From positions 53,862 through 117,861 of the forward strand of contig CAMBFR010000001.1 in the NCBI GenBank assembly GCA_945865815.1: DNA of 64,000 nucleotides. Reading direction: 5' to 3'. This DNA is from Candidatus Sulfopaludibacter sp. SbA3. GTDB lineage: Bacteria > Acidobacteriota > Terriglobia > 20CM-2-55-15. Position numbers and translations under genes: made by a program. Shown here piece after piece: positions 8,300 through 17,340 of this stretch (its first letter is position 1; each line of letters opens with the position of its first letter). The notes beneath the pieces were generated by a model. It was not told the origin of the DNA and did no database searches. It saw only the letters and a list, made by a program, of their open reading frames with translations.

Positions 8300-9557
8300 C
8301 TGGATACTCGCATTCAGCGTGTTCAGCGGAATCGCCCTGGCGCAGGGCGCTCAGGCGCCGGCCGATCGGATACTCGCAAATCCGAGGTTCAAGGCCGCAC
8401 AGGAATACGTCGAAAAGGATCACGATCGGATCGTCCGCGAGATAGTTCAAATCAACGAAATCGAAGCGCCGCCTTACAAGGAAACCAGGCGCGCCCGCGC
8501 ATTCATGGCAATGCTCCGTGAGCACGGCCTCACAAACGTGGAGATGGACTCCGAAGGCAATGTCATGGGACTGCGCAAGGGAACCGGTAATGGAGCCCTG
8601 CTTGCCGTCGCCGCACACCTCGATACGGTTTTCCCCGAAGGCACCGACGTTAAGGTGAAACGTGAAAACACCCGGCTGCTGGCTCCGGGCATCGGCGATA
8701 ATTCGCGGTCGCTTGCCGTGCTGCTTGCGATGATTCGGGCGTTCAACAGCGCGAATATCCAGACTGCCAGCGACATTCTGTTTATCGGCAACGTCGGCGA
8801 GGAGGGGCAGGGAGATCTTCGAGGCATGAAGTATCTGTTTCACGAGGGACCCTACAAAGACAGAATCCGGACGTTCATTTCCATGGACGGATCCGGCGGC
8901 GGCGACGTAATCACCACCGGGGCATTGGGCAGCAAGCGGTATAAGGCGACATTCACGGGCCCCGGCGGCCACAGCTATGGCGCGTTCGGCCTGGTGAATC
9001 CTGCCTACGCCCTGGCAAAGGCGATGAACAAGATCTCTGCGATGAATGTCCCGCAGAGACCCAGGACCACGTTCAACGTCGGTGTCATCGGGGGTGGAAC
9101 ATCGGTCAATTCGATCCCGTTCGAATCCTGGATGGAAGTCGACATGCGATCCGAATCTAACCTCGAGTTGGATGAGACGGTCGCAACGTTCAGCCGCCTC
9201 CTTAACGAAGCTGTTAACGAGGAAAACAGGGAACGTTCAACCGCGCAGGGCCGGATTGAACTCGATCTTAAGTTGATCGGCGACCGCCCTTCAGGCGCGA
9301 CTCCGCTCAATTCATCCCTTGTTCAGGCGGCCGGCGGAGTTGTCAGAGCATTCGGCATGACGCCCATTTACAGCATCGGCAGCACCGACTCCAACATTCC
9401 GATCAGCATGGGCATACCGGCAATAACAATAGATTCCGGCGGAAGAGGCGGCCGCTCCCACGCTTTGGACGAATGGATCGACGTCGAAAAGACCTCCAGC
9501 GTTCGAGGAATCGCACTCGGAATGGCAATCGTGCTGGCAGCCGCCGGAGCCCAGTAG
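8286..9557 (+). CDS. Exported M20-family metallopeptidase
   Basis: A 423-residue di-zinc peptidase/amidohydrolase of the M20 family with an N-terminal signal peptide (MKIANWILAFSVFSGIALAQ), so it acts outside the cytoplasm. Metal and catalytic residues are visible: His111 and Asp113 in AHLDTVFPEG, Asp138 in GIGDNSRS, Glu172–Glu173 in NVGEEGQGD, and a C-terminal His in GGRSHALDEW. A dimerisation domain spans about 215–330 (FTGPGGHSYGAFG onward). It overlaps the end of pyrC by 14 bases, so it is probably co-transcribed with pyr genes, although the exported peptidase has no obvious pathway link. A large palindrome follows its stop codon. The substrate is unknown. Confidence 0.92.
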   Translation: MKIANWILAFSVFSGIALAQGAQAPADRILANPRFKAAQEYVEKDHDRIVREIVQINEIEAPPYKETRRARAFMAMLREHGLTNVEMDSEGNVMGLRKGTGNGALLAVAAHLDTVFPEGTDVKVKRENTRLLAPGIGDNSRSLAVLLAMIRAFNSANIQTASDILFIGNVGEEGQGDLRGMKYLFHEGPYKDRIRTFISMDGSGGGDVITTGALGSKRYKATFTGPGGHSYGAFGLVNPAYALAKAMNKISAMNVPQRPRTTFNVGVIGGGTSVNSIPFESWMEVDMRSESNLELDETVATFSRLLNEAVNEENRERSTAQGRIELDLKLIGDRPSGATPLNSSLVQAAGGVVRAFGMTPIYSIGSTDSNIPISMGIPAITIDSGGRGGRSHALDEWIDVEKTSSVRGIALGMAIVLAAAGAQ

Positions 9558-9563
9558 AGTATT

Positions 9564-9656
9564 CCTGTGGGTGCGGGGCTTCAGCCCCGTGCCAGGTTCT
9601 AACAGAAAGAACAGTTTCTCGATCCTGGCACGGGGCTGAAGCCCCGCACCCACAGG
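9564..9656. repeat. Large palindrome, family A copy 1
   Basis: A perfect 33-base inverted repeat (9564–9596 and 9624–9656) with a 27-base loop starts seven bases after the M20 peptidase stop. Each arm contains an inner palindrome CGGGGCTTCAGCCCCG. Related palindromes lie at 12189–12228 and 28692–28725. It probably folds in RNA and terminates or protects the upstream transcript. Confidence 0.9.
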
Positions 9657-9675
9657 CGCCTCACAGGAAGTGAAA

Positions 9676-12159
9676 ATGAGTGAAGAACATCGGCACGCAG
9701 GAAGCGCCAGAGCAATCGGTGAGCAGCGTACCGGTACGCAGGTCGACGAGATAAAACGAGCCCTGCTCGATAATCTGTTTTACGTCCAGGGGAAGTTTCA
9801 GGAAGTTGCGACCCGCAACGACTGGTATATGGCCGCTGCGTATACCGTGCGGGACCAGCTCTTACGCCATTGGCTGCAATCCGTGCAGGACTACTACGAG
9901 CGCAGAGCGCGGACGGTCTGTTACGTTTCCGCGGAATTCCTGATCGGCCCTCAGCTCGGTATGAATCTGCTCAGTCTCGGTATTCAGAACGAATTCCGGC
10001 AGGCTGTTACTGATCTTGGCCTGGATCTCGACGATTTGATCGAACACGAAAAGGAACCGGGCCTGGGTAACGGCGGTCTCGGGCGCCTTGCCGCGTGTTT
10101 CATGGAATCGCTTGCGACGCTCGACGTTCCGGCCATCGGCTACGGAATCCGCTACGAATTCGGAATTTTCAGCCAGGAAATCCACAATGGCTGGCAGGTC
10201 GAGGTCGCGGACCGCTGGCTCCGGCTCGGCAATCCGTGGGAAATCGCACGGCCCGAAATACGCGTCGATGTAAAGTTCGGCGGACGCACGGAAACCTACA
10301 ACGACAGCCAGGGCCGCCATCGCGTTCGCTGGAATCCGGACTACTTCGTCACTGGAACTCCATACGACACGTCAGTTCTCGGATACGGCGCAAGTACGGC
10401 CAATTTCCTTCGCCTGTGGAAAGCCGAGGCTTCGGCGCCGTTCGACCTGCGGGCTTTCGACCGCGGGGACTATTACGGCGCCGTTCATGAAAAAATCGAT
10501 TCGGAAAACATCACCAAGGTGCTCTATCCGAACGACGAGCCCATTCAGGGCCGCGAATTGCGGCTGAAACAACAATACTTCCTCGTCGCCTGTTCCCTGC
10601 ACGACATGATCCGGATTTTCCTTCAGCGTGACGAAACACCCCACACCCTGAACGAAAAGTACGCGGTCCAGCTCAACGATACCCACCCGTCGCTGGCCAT
10701 CGCCGAACTGATGCGATTACTGGTTGACGAATATGTCATGGATTGGGAAACCGCCTGGGAAATCACTGTCCGTACCTTCGGCTATACCAACCACACGCTT
10801 CTGCCGGAGGCACTCGAACGGTGGCCGGTCGATCTCTTCGCGCGCCTGTTGCCAAGACACCTGGAAATCATCTACGAGATCAATCGGCGGTTCCTGGACG
10901 AGGTGCGGCTCCGATACCCGAAGGACAAGGAACGAGCCCGGCGGCTCTCGCTCATCGACGAATCCGGCGAACGCCATGTAAAGATGGCGCACCTGGCATG
11001 CGTTGGAAGTCACGCCATTAACGGCGTCGCAGAGTTGCACACGCAACTGCTGCAACAGGAGGTCCTGCCGGACTTCTACGACATGATGCCGGAGAAGTTC
11101 AGCAACAAGACCAACGGCATCACGCCCAGGCGGTTCCTTCTGCTCAGCAATCCCCGCCTGGCCCAGCTCATCACAGACTCCATCGGCGACGGCTGGCTGA
11201 AGAACCTCGATGATCTGCGGAAAATCGAACCCCTGTCCATGGACTCTTCGTTCCAGGCGGAATGGCGCCGCGTGAAGCTTGAAAACAAAACCAATCTCGC
11301 GCGGCGGCTTGAAGACATCACGGGAACCGTGGTGGATCCGGCAAGCCTCTTCGACGTTCAAGCCAAGCGCATCCACGAATACAAGCGGCAGCACTTGAAT
11401 CTCCTCCACGCTATAACACTGTACCGCCGCATCAAGCAGAACACCGGCATCCCTGTCACACCCCGAACCATCCTGTTCGGCGGTAAGGCGGCGCCCAGTT
11501 ACTTCATGGCGAAACTGATCATCAAACTCATTAACTCCGTTGCCGAAACGATCAACAGGGATCCCGCCGCCAGCGGTCTCCTGAAAGTGGTTTTCGTTGC
11601 GGACTTCAATGTCCAGAACGCGCAGCACATCTATCCGGCCGCCGAATTGTCCGAACAGATTTCGACCGCCGGCAAGGAAGCCTCCGGCACCGGCAACATG
11701 AAGATGGCGCTCAACGGCGCCCTATCAATCGGAACGCTCGATGGCGCCAACATCGAGATCCGGGATGAGGTGGGAGCGGAAAACTTCTTCCTTTTCGGCC
11801 TGACCGCCCAGGAAGTCTCTGAACTCCGAAAACAGGGATACCAGCCGCGGGCTCTCTATGAAACGAATGCCGAGTTGCGCGCGGCGCTCGATTCAATCAG
11901 CTCAGGCCTCTTTTCACCCGATGCCCCGGGATTGTTCCGGCCTTTGGTGGACTCGCTGCTCCACTACGATCCGTTCATGGTGCTCGCAGACTACGAATCG
12001 TACATCGCCTGCCAGGACGAGGTCGGACGAGCCTACTTGAATCCGGAACAATGGACGCGAATGTCGATCATGAATGTCGCCCGCATCGGCAAGTTCTCCT
12101 CCGATCGCGCCATCCGCGAGTACTGCCGCGACATCTGGAACCTTCCGTCGGCGCCATGA
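9676..12159 (+). CDS. glgP: Glycogen/alpha-glucan phosphorylase
   Basis: A pyridoxal-phosphate enzyme that releases glucose 1-phosphate from the ends of glycogen or maltodextrin. With ATG 9676 it has 827 residues, the normal length. AGGAAG lies five bases before this ATG; a GTG six bases earlier is in frame but overlaps that site. The PLP-binding region EASGTGNMKMALNGALSIGTLDG near 674–696 holds the cofactor lysine. The active-site block EKEPGLGNGGLGRLAA near 120–135 and IHEYKRQHLN near 570 are also typical. It stands alone between two family A palindromes; no other glycogen gene is in the window. Confidence 0.97.
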   Translation: MSEEHRHAGSARAIGEQRTGTQVDEIKRALLDNLFYVQGKFQEVATRNDWYMAAAYTVRDQLLRHWLQSVQDYYERRARTVCYVSAEFLIGPQLGMNLLSLGIQNEFRQAVTDLGLDLDDLIEHEKEPGLGNGGLGRLAACFMESLATLDVPAIGYGIRYEFGIFSQEIHNGWQVEVADRWLRLGNPWEIARPEIRVDVKFGGRTETYNDSQGRHRVRWNPDYFVTGTPYDTSVLGYGASTANFLRLWKAEASAPFDLRAFDRGDYYGAVHEKIDSENITKVLYPNDEPIQGRELRLKQQYFLVACSLHDMIRIFLQRDETPHTLNEKYAVQLNDTHPSLAIAELMRLLVDEYVMDWETAWEITVRTFGYTNHTLLPEALERWPVDLFARLLPRHLEIIYEINRRFLDEVRLRYPKDKERARRLSLIDESGERHVKMAHLACVGSHAINGVAELHTQLLQQEVLPDFYDMMPEKFSNKTNGITPRRFLLLSNPRLAQLITDSIGDGWLKNLDDLRKIEPLSMDSSFQAEWRRVKLENKTNLARRLEDITGTVVDPASLFDVQAKRIHEYKRQHLNLLHAITLYRRIKQNTGIPVTPRTILFGGKAAPSYFMAKLIIKLINSVAETINRDPAASGLLKVVFVADFNVQNAQHIYPAAELSEQISTAGKEASGTGNMKMALNGALSIGTLDGANIEIRDEVGAENFFLFGLTAQEVSELRKQGYQPRALYETNAELRAALDSISSGLFSPDAPGLFRPLVDSLLHYDPFMVLADYESYIACQDEVGRAYLNPEQWTRMSIMNVARIGKFSSDRAIREYCRDIWNLPSAP

Positions 12160-12188
12160 GTACGCGAAGACAACATACTTAGCTCAAT

Positions 12189-12228
12189 CTGTGGGCGCGG
12201 GGCTGAAGCTGAAGCCCCGCGCCCACAG
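12189..12228. repeat. Palindrome, family A copy 2
   Basis: A 16-base inverted repeat (12189–12204 and 12213–12228) with an 8-base loop lies 30 bases after the glgP stop. It shares the CTGTGGGCGCGGGGCT core with the palindrome at 9564–9656. It is a probable terminator or processing hairpin for glgP. Confidence 0.85.
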
Positions 12229-12371
12229 GTACCAGGTCCTCGCTTGCGAGGGTCTTCTTCATGCGGGCAGACTCGCGGCGGTTCACATGAGTCGACCGGG
12301 GAGGTACTACCGTTAATATCAATTATTTCAATAATATACGTAATACATTACCAAACCGATCAAATGACTTT
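12229..12371. other. AT-rich region upstream of the cys promoter
   Basis: Together with the preceding palindrome this makes a 319-base gap between glgP and cysH. The part from 12313 to 12371 is strikingly AT-rich for this window and contains a 14-base palindrome (ATTATT and AATAAT around TC, 12322–12335) about 36 bases before the -35 box. That position would suit an activator operator. No gene is seen. Confidence 0.45.
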
Positions 12372-12400
12372 TTGACAGGCCTTCCCAGTTGAGCTATTCT
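12372..12400 (+). promoter_or_regulatory. Sigma-70 promoter of cysH-cysD-cysN
   Basis: A perfect -35 box TTGACA (12372–12377) is followed after exactly 17 bases by TATTCT (12395–12400). Initiation near 12407 would give a leader of about 70 bases before the cysH ATG at 12479. Confidence 0.75.
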
Positions 12401-12478
12401 GCAGAATCACGGCACACCGAGATGGCCTCGTCCGCACCTTTTGTCTCAATTAATAAACAGGTCAAGCAGGTCCCATAG

Positions 12479-13171
12479 ATGTTGTCCTCCGAAAAAATCG
12501 CTGACGCCGCAGACGCCGTGAAGCGGATTGAAACCGAATTCGTGCCGGCGGCATTCGCGTGCAGTTTCGGAGCGGAGGACATGGTGTTACTGGATTTGAT
12601 TGCGGCACACGCGCGCCGCATTGAGGTTTTCACCCTGGACACGGGACGTTTGCCCGCCGAAACCTACACCCTGATGGACGAAGTGCGCGAGCGCTACAGC
12701 GTTCCGTTGCGGGTTTACTTTCCGGACACGCGGGAAGTGGAAGCCTGGGTCGAACAGAACGGAGTGAACGGCTTTTACCGCAGCGCAGCCCAGCGCAAAC
12801 AATGCTGCCATATTCGCAAGGTTGTTCCGCTTGGCCGTGCGTTGGCCGGGAAAAAGGCATGGGTGACGGGTCTTCGCCGCGAACAATCGGTAACGCGGCA
12901 GACACTGCAGGAACGCGAATGGGACGCATCAAACCAGATGTTCAAGTTCAGTCCATTGCTGGACTGGGCTGAGGACGAAGTGTGGTCGTATCTGCGGGCT
13001 CACAACGTGCCGTACAACGCGCTTCACGAAAAGGGGTATCCGAGTATCGGTTGTGCGCCGTGCACGCGAGCCATTGCGCCGGGCGAAGACGTCCGCGCGG
13101 GCCGCTGGTGGTGGGAACAACCCGAAGGAAAGGAGTGCGGTCTTCATGTCGACCGGAACGCCAACACTTAA
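12479..13171 (+). CDS. cysH: Assimilatory adenylyl-sulfate (APS) reductase
   Basis: Reduces activated sulfate to sulfite using thioredoxin or a similar donor. The PP-loop-like [14 protein letters not shown] is at 29–42, and the C-terminal redox Cys220 lies in KECGLH. Cys109–Cys110 and Cys192/Cys195 (QCCHIRK and GCAPCTR) bind a [4Fe-4S] cluster, so the substrate should be APS rather than PAPS. This fits the absence of an APS kinase in the cluster. At 230 residues the length is normal. It leads an operon with overlapping cysD and cysN. AGG lies eight bases before ATG 12479. Sulfite reductase genes are not in the window. Confidence 0.95.
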   Translation: MLSSEKIADAADAVKRIETEFVPAAFACSFGAEDMVLLDLIAAHARRIEVFTLDTGRLPAETYTLMDEVRERYSVPLRVYFPDTREVEAWVEQNGVNGFYRSAAQRKQCCHIRKVVPLGRALAGKKAWVTGLRREQSVTRQTLQEREWDASNQMFKFSPLLDWAEDEVWSYLRAHNVPYNALHEKGYPSIGCAPCTRAIAPGEDVRAGRWWWEQPEGKECGLHVDRNANT

Positions 13172-14081
13172 CACCGAGCCAACCAAGGCATCCATAGACC
13201 ATCTGAAAACGCTCGAGAGCGAGTCCATCTACATTCTCCGCGAAACTGCGGCCCAATTCCGCAACCCGGTGCTGCTGTATTCGATTGGAAAGGATTCCAG
13301 CGTCCTGGTCCATCTGGCCCGCAAGGCGTTTTACCCCGGGCTGCTGCCGTTTCCGCTGCTTCATGTCGACACGGGCTACAAGTTCAAGGAGATGATCGAA
13401 TTTCGCGATAAATTCGCGGAATCCATAGGCGCGCGCCTGATCGTCCATCGAAACGAAGAAGCCATTGCCGGCGGCGCACATCCGATGAAACTGGGAGTGG
13501 CGCGATGCTGCGGCCAGCTCAAAACCTCCGCGCTTCTGGCGGCGCTTGAGAAGGGCGGTTTCGACGCAGCCATCGGTGGCGCGCGGCGCGATGAAGAGAA
13601 ATCGCGCGCCAAGGAGCGTGTCTTCTCCTATCGCGATGCCTTCGGCCAGTGGGATCCGCGCAACCAGCGGCCGGAATTGTGGAACCTCTATAACGGGCAG
13701 ATTCACGAGGGCGATACGATGCGGGTCTTCCCTCTCTCAAACTGGACCGAACAGGATGTGTGGCAATACATCCGTCAGGAAAACATACCGATCGTTCCGC
13801 TCTATTACGCGAAGGAACGCCAGGTGATACGCCGGGGCAACAACTGGATTCCAGTCGAAGAATCGACGCGCATCCAGGAAGGCGAGATCGAAGAGACGCG
13901 ATGGGTTCGCTTCCGCACGCTCGGATGCGCCCCCTGCACCGGAGCGGTCCTGTCGACTGCTACATCCATGGACGAAATCGTGACGGAAGCCTCCACTACG
14001 ACTCGAAGCGAGCGCGAGACCCGCGTCATCGATCATGGCGCAAACACGATGGAAGACAAGAAGCGGGAAGGATACTTTTGA
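13146..14081 (+). CDS. cysD: Sulfate adenylyltransferase subunit 2
   Basis: The catalytic ATP-sulfurylase subunit that makes APS from ATP and sulfate with CysN. The start is ATG 13146 (MSTGTPTLN..., 311 residues), with an AAGGAAAGGAG stretch ending ten bases upstream. It overlaps the end of cysH by 26 bases. The PP-loop [16 protein letters not shown] is at about 43–58; [29 protein letters not shown] and the C-terminal [12 protein letters not shown] are all typical of CysD. Its stop codon overlaps the cysN start, giving tight coupling of the two subunits. Confidence 0.96.
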   Translation: MSTGTPTLNTEPTKASIDHLKTLESESIYILRETAAQFRNPVLLYSIGKDSSVLVHLARKAFYPGLLPFPLLHVDTGYKFKEMIEFRDKFAESIGARLIVHRNEEAIAGGAHPMKLGVARCCGQLKTSALLAALEKGGFDAAIGGARRDEEKSRAKERVFSYRDAFGQWDPRNQRPELWNLYNGQIHEGDTMRVFPLSNWTEQDVWQYIRQENIPIVPLYYAKERQVIRRGNNWIPVEESTRIQEGEIEETRWVRFRTLGCAPCTGAVLSTATSMDEIVTEASTTTRSERETRVIDHGANTMEDKKREGYF

Positions 14082-15364
14082 GCGGCTTGAGTGGAGGACT
14101 GCTTCGTTTTGCGACTGCGGGAAGCGTAGACGACGGGAAATCCACGCTGATCGGACGGCTGCTTGTAGACACTCGCGGCGTTTACGAAGATCAGCTCGAC
14201 GCGGCCCAGAAGGATAATGAGCGCCGGGGCGGCAAAGGCATCGATTTTGCGCTGCTCACCGACGGCTTGAAGGCCGAGCGCGAGCAGGGAATCACCATCG
14301 ACGTCGCCTACCGCTATTTCGCGACCAGTAAACGTAAGTTCATCATCGCCGATGCGCCCGGACACGAACAGTACACGCGCAACATGGTCACCGGCGCCAG
14401 CTCCGCAGACCTCATGCTTCTGCTGGTGGACGCGCGTTACGGGCTCACGACTCAGTCCCGCCGGCATTCCTACATTGCGTACCTGCTCGGTATCCGTCAT
14501 TTCATCGTGGCAATTAACAAGATGGACTTGATGGACTACGACGAAGCCGTCTATCGCAGGATTTCTGACGACTTCATGGATTTTCTGAGGAAAATCGGGG
14601 GATCTCCGGACGTGAGGTGCATACCGATCTCCGCGCTGGCCGGCGACATGGTCGTCACCCGCGGCGCCAACATGCACTGGTACAAGGGCGCAACCGTTCT
14701 GGAGACGCTGGAAAGCGTCCAGGTGGAAATCAGCAGCGGCCACGGCGAGGGTTTCCGCTTCCCCGTTCAGAAGGTGAACCAGCCTACAAAGATGTCCGCG
14801 ATTCCCGATTTTCGTGGATACATGGGGCGCGTCGCATCAGGTTCGATCCGTGTGGGCGATCCCGTATTGATCCTGCCCGGCGGGTACCGCACCACGGTCA
14901 GCGGAATCGTGACTTTTGATGGGAGTCTCCAAACCGCATCCGCGCCAGAGTCGGTGACGTTAACCTTGGAAGACAATATCGATGTCAGCCGGGGAGACAT
15001 GATTTCTGGAGTCGACAACCCCGCGCAGAACCTGACGGAGTTCAGCGCCGCCGTGTGCTGGATGAGCGGCAGTCCGATGCGGATTGGGGAAAAGTATCGG
15101 CTTCAGCACACCAGCCGGCTCACGCGATGCATTGTGACCCGCGTCGACTATCGGATTAATGTGAACACACTCGCGCAAGAACACGATATCGCGGAGCTGA
15201 ACATCAACGACATCGCGATCGTCTGGATCAAGACTCTCAATCCCATCGCCGCCGATCCCTACGAAGCCAACCGCACAACCGGCGCATTCATCCTCATAGA
15301 CCAGGACAACAACACGGTGGCGAGCGGAATGATTCGTGGAACCTGGCTCTCGGTCGGCCTGTAA
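14078..15364 (+). CDS. cysN: Sulfate adenylyltransferase subunit 1 (GTPase)
   Basis: The GTP-hydrolysing partner that drives APS synthesis by CysD. The frame extends further upstream, but the start is best placed at TTG 14078. It overlaps the cysD stop (TTGA), has GGAAGGA five bases upstream, and the GTPase fold begins directly after it. This gives 428 residues. G1 [10 protein letters not shown] is at 14–23, G3 DAPGHEQY near 88–95 and G4 NKMDLMD near 145–151, followed by the elongation-factor-like domains 2 and 3. No APS-kinase (CysC) domain is fused at the C-terminus, unlike CysNC proteins, which agrees with an APS-type CysH. Confidence 0.94.
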   Translation: MSGLSGGLLRFATAGSVDDGKSTLIGRLLVDTRGVYEDQLDAAQKDNERRGGKGIDFALLTDGLKAEREQGITIDVAYRYFATSKRKFIIADAPGHEQYTRNMVTGASSADLMLLLVDARYGLTTQSRRHSYIAYLLGIRHFIVAINKMDLMDYDEAVYRRISDDFMDFLRKIGGSPDVRCIPISALAGDMVVTRGANMHWYKGATVLETLESVQVEISSGHGEGFRFPVQKVNQPTKMSAIPDFRGYMGRVASGSIRVGDPVLILPGGYRTTVSGIVTFDGSLQTASAPESVTLTLEDNIDVSRGDMISGVDNPAQNLTEFSAAVCWMSGSPMRIGEKYRLQHTSRLTRCIVTRVDYRINVNTLAQEHDIAELNINDIAIVWIKTLNPIAADPYEANRTTGAFILIDQDNNTVASGMIRGTWLSVGL

Positions 15365-15399
15365 TCTATACTTTCGATACTCAAAATCTGGAGGAACCA

Positions 15400-17265
15400 A
15401 TGAAGACCCGCTGTCTTTGGGCCGCGTTGCCCGCTATCTTCATGATCGGATCGCTCGCCGCGCCGGCATACCCGCAGCAGCAACCCGCGCAGGCGGCAGT
15501 CCCCCTGCAGGGTTATCGGACCGGATCGCCGGTGTTTCAGCAACACTGCGGCACCTGCCATACCTTCCAGGGCCGCCAGATGGATGGCCAGGCGATTCCG
15601 TCCCTGCCTGCCCTCCAGCAGTATTCTCCCGAACGCGTCTATCAATCGCTCACAACCGGGAGTATGCAGACCGCGGCCGCGCAACTGACAGACGTTCAGA
15701 AGCGGCAGATCTCCGAATTCGTCGCCGGCCGTCCCATTGGAAGCGCATCCGGCGATGCCCAAAACATGACCAATCGCTGCTCGGCCAATCCACCGATGAC
15801 GGATCCTTCTGCGGGCCCAGCCTGGAACGGGTGGGGTGCTGGAGCGCAGAATACGCGCTTCCAATCGGCAAGCGCCGCCGGTCTTTCCGCCGCGCAGGTA
15901 CCCGGTCTCAAGTTGAAGTGGGCTTTCGGTGTACCGAATGCGCTGGAAATGCCGTCGCAACCGACCGTCGCCTCGGGACGCGTGTTCTTCGGCAGCAACG
16001 CCGCCGTTCTCTATTCGCTGGATGCAAAGACCGGATGCGTTTACTGGTCATTCAATGCGGATTCGGGAATTCGAGCCGCGCCGATCGTCGCTCCGATTCG
16101 AGGTCAGGGCGCAACACGATACGCCGTGTACTTCACCGATGTGCTCACCCGGCTCTATGCCCTCGATGCGCAAACCGGCCGATTACTATGGAACGTACGC
16201 ACCGGCGATCACCCCGCGGCTCAGAGCACCGGCTCGCCAACGCTGTATGAAGGACGTCTCTACGTGCCACTCTCCTCGACGGAAACCCCTACCGGCGCTG
16301 TTCTTGCTTACCCGTGCTGCACCTTCCGAGGCCATGTGGTGGCAGTCGACGCCAACACCGGTCAGCGGATCTGGACGACCTATGTGATTCCGGAGGAGCC
16401 AAAACCCCGAGGCCGGAACAGTCAGGGCGTCACCCTGTTTGGACCCGCCGGCGGCGCAGTCTGGAATGCGCCGACCATTGACCCCAAGCGCCGCCGCATC
16501 TATGTCGGGACCGGGAATGCCTACACGTTTCCCGCGGCCCGCGGCACAGACTCGATTATCGCAATGGACATGGACACGGGAAAGATCGCCTGGCAGCATC
16601 AGGAGGTCGCCAACGATGCATTCATCGGCAACTGTCCAGCCACTGGAGTACCCGGCGATAACTGCCCGCAGACGCTCGGGCCCGATTACGACTTCGGGGG
16701 CGCCTCAATGCTGCTGCATACGCTGCCCGATGGCCGCGACGTCCTCGTTGGCGGTAGTAAAGGGGGGATCTCCATCGCGCTCGATCTCGAGCGGAACGGG
16801 GCGGTAGTCTGGAAGACCAGCCTCTCGGAACGGCCGCCGGCCGCCTCGGGCCTGATCGTGTTCGGCGGCGCTTTCGACGGGAGCACGGCCTATTACGGTC
16901 TCAACCAGCCTGGAGGCGCAGTCACCGCGCTTCGCCTTGCGGACGGCTCTCGCGCCTGGACAACGCCAAAACTCACCAGCGACGCCTTCGGCCTCTCTGC
17001 GGCCGTCACGGCAATTCCAGGTACGGTCCTCACATCAACACGGGATGGCATTCTCTGGGCGCTGTCCGCAAGCGACGGCCGCGTGCTGTGGCAATACAAC
17101 ACGGCGCGTGAGTACGAGACTGTAAATGGGGTAGCCGCAAAAGGAGGCGCACTCGGCGCTCCCGGCGCAACCATAGCGGACGGCATGATGTTCGTTCCGT
17201 CCGGATATGTGGGAGCAGGCAGCCGGCTGCCGGGGAATGTGCTGCTCGCGTTTGGTCCGGAGTAA
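15400..17265 (+). CDS. Exported cytochrome c–PQQ dehydrogenase
   Basis: A 621-residue periplasmic quinoprotein. A signal peptide covers about 1–25. A c-type cytochrome domain (Cys50, Cys53, His54 in CGTCH) spans about 40–110, followed by an eight-bladed PQQ propeller with blade motifs such as LYSLDAKTGCVYWSF, LYALDAQTGRLLWNV and LWALSASDGRVLWQY. A vicinal Cys–Cys (AYPCCTF, about 305) resembles the disulfide near PQQ in alcohol dehydrogenases. Cytochrome placed before the propeller recalls polyvinyl-alcohol dehydrogenase. GGAGG lies eight bases before ATG 15400. The substrate cannot be read from sequence. It is 35 bases after cysN but probably a separate unit, and its stop codon lies inside a palindrome. 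Confidence 0.88.
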   Translation: MKTRCLWAALPAIFMIGSLAAPAYPQQQPAQAAVPLQGYRTGSPVFQQHCGTCHTFQGRQMDGQAIPSLPALQQYSPERVYQSLTTGSMQTAAAQLTDVQKRQISEFVAGRPIGSASGDAQNMTNRCSANPPMTDPSAGPAWNGWGAGAQNTRFQSASAAGLSAAQVPGLKLKWAFGVPNALEMPSQPTVASGRVFFGSNAAVLYSLDAKTGCVYWSFNADSGIRAAPIVAPIRGQGATRYAVYFTDVLTRLYALDAQTGRLLWNVRTGDHPAAQSTGSPTLYEGRLYVPLSSTETPTGAVLAYPCCTFRGHVVAVDANTGQRIWTTYVIPEEPKPRGRNSQGVTLFGPAGGAVWNAPTIDPKRRRIYVGTGNAYTFPAARGTDSIIAMDMDTGKIAWQHQEVANDAFIGNCPATGVPGDNCPQTLGPDYDFGGASMLLHTLPDGRDVLVGGSKGGISIALDLERNGAVVWKTSLSERPPAASGLIVFGGAFDGSTAYYGLNQPGGAVTALRLADGSRAWTTPKLTSDAFGLSAAVTAIPGTVLTSTRDGILWALSASDGRVLWQYNTAREYETVNGVAAKGGALGAPGATIADGMMFVPSGYVGAGSRLPGNVLLAFGPE

Positions 17266-17340
17266 AGGGGGGGATCTGGGGACAGACTCCGAATTCCGAA
17301 GTTCAGGACTTCGGAGTCTGTCCCCAGATCCCCCCTTTAC
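17262..17340. repeat. Palindrome shared by two convergent genes, family B copy 1
   Basis: A long inverted repeat with an irregular central loop. Its left end (GTAAAGGG) includes the TAA stop of the PQQ dehydrogenase, and its right end, read on the minus strand, includes the TAA stop of leuS. The core GGGGACAGACTCCGAA recurs at 52984–53045. It is a likely bidirectional terminator. Confidence 0.9.
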
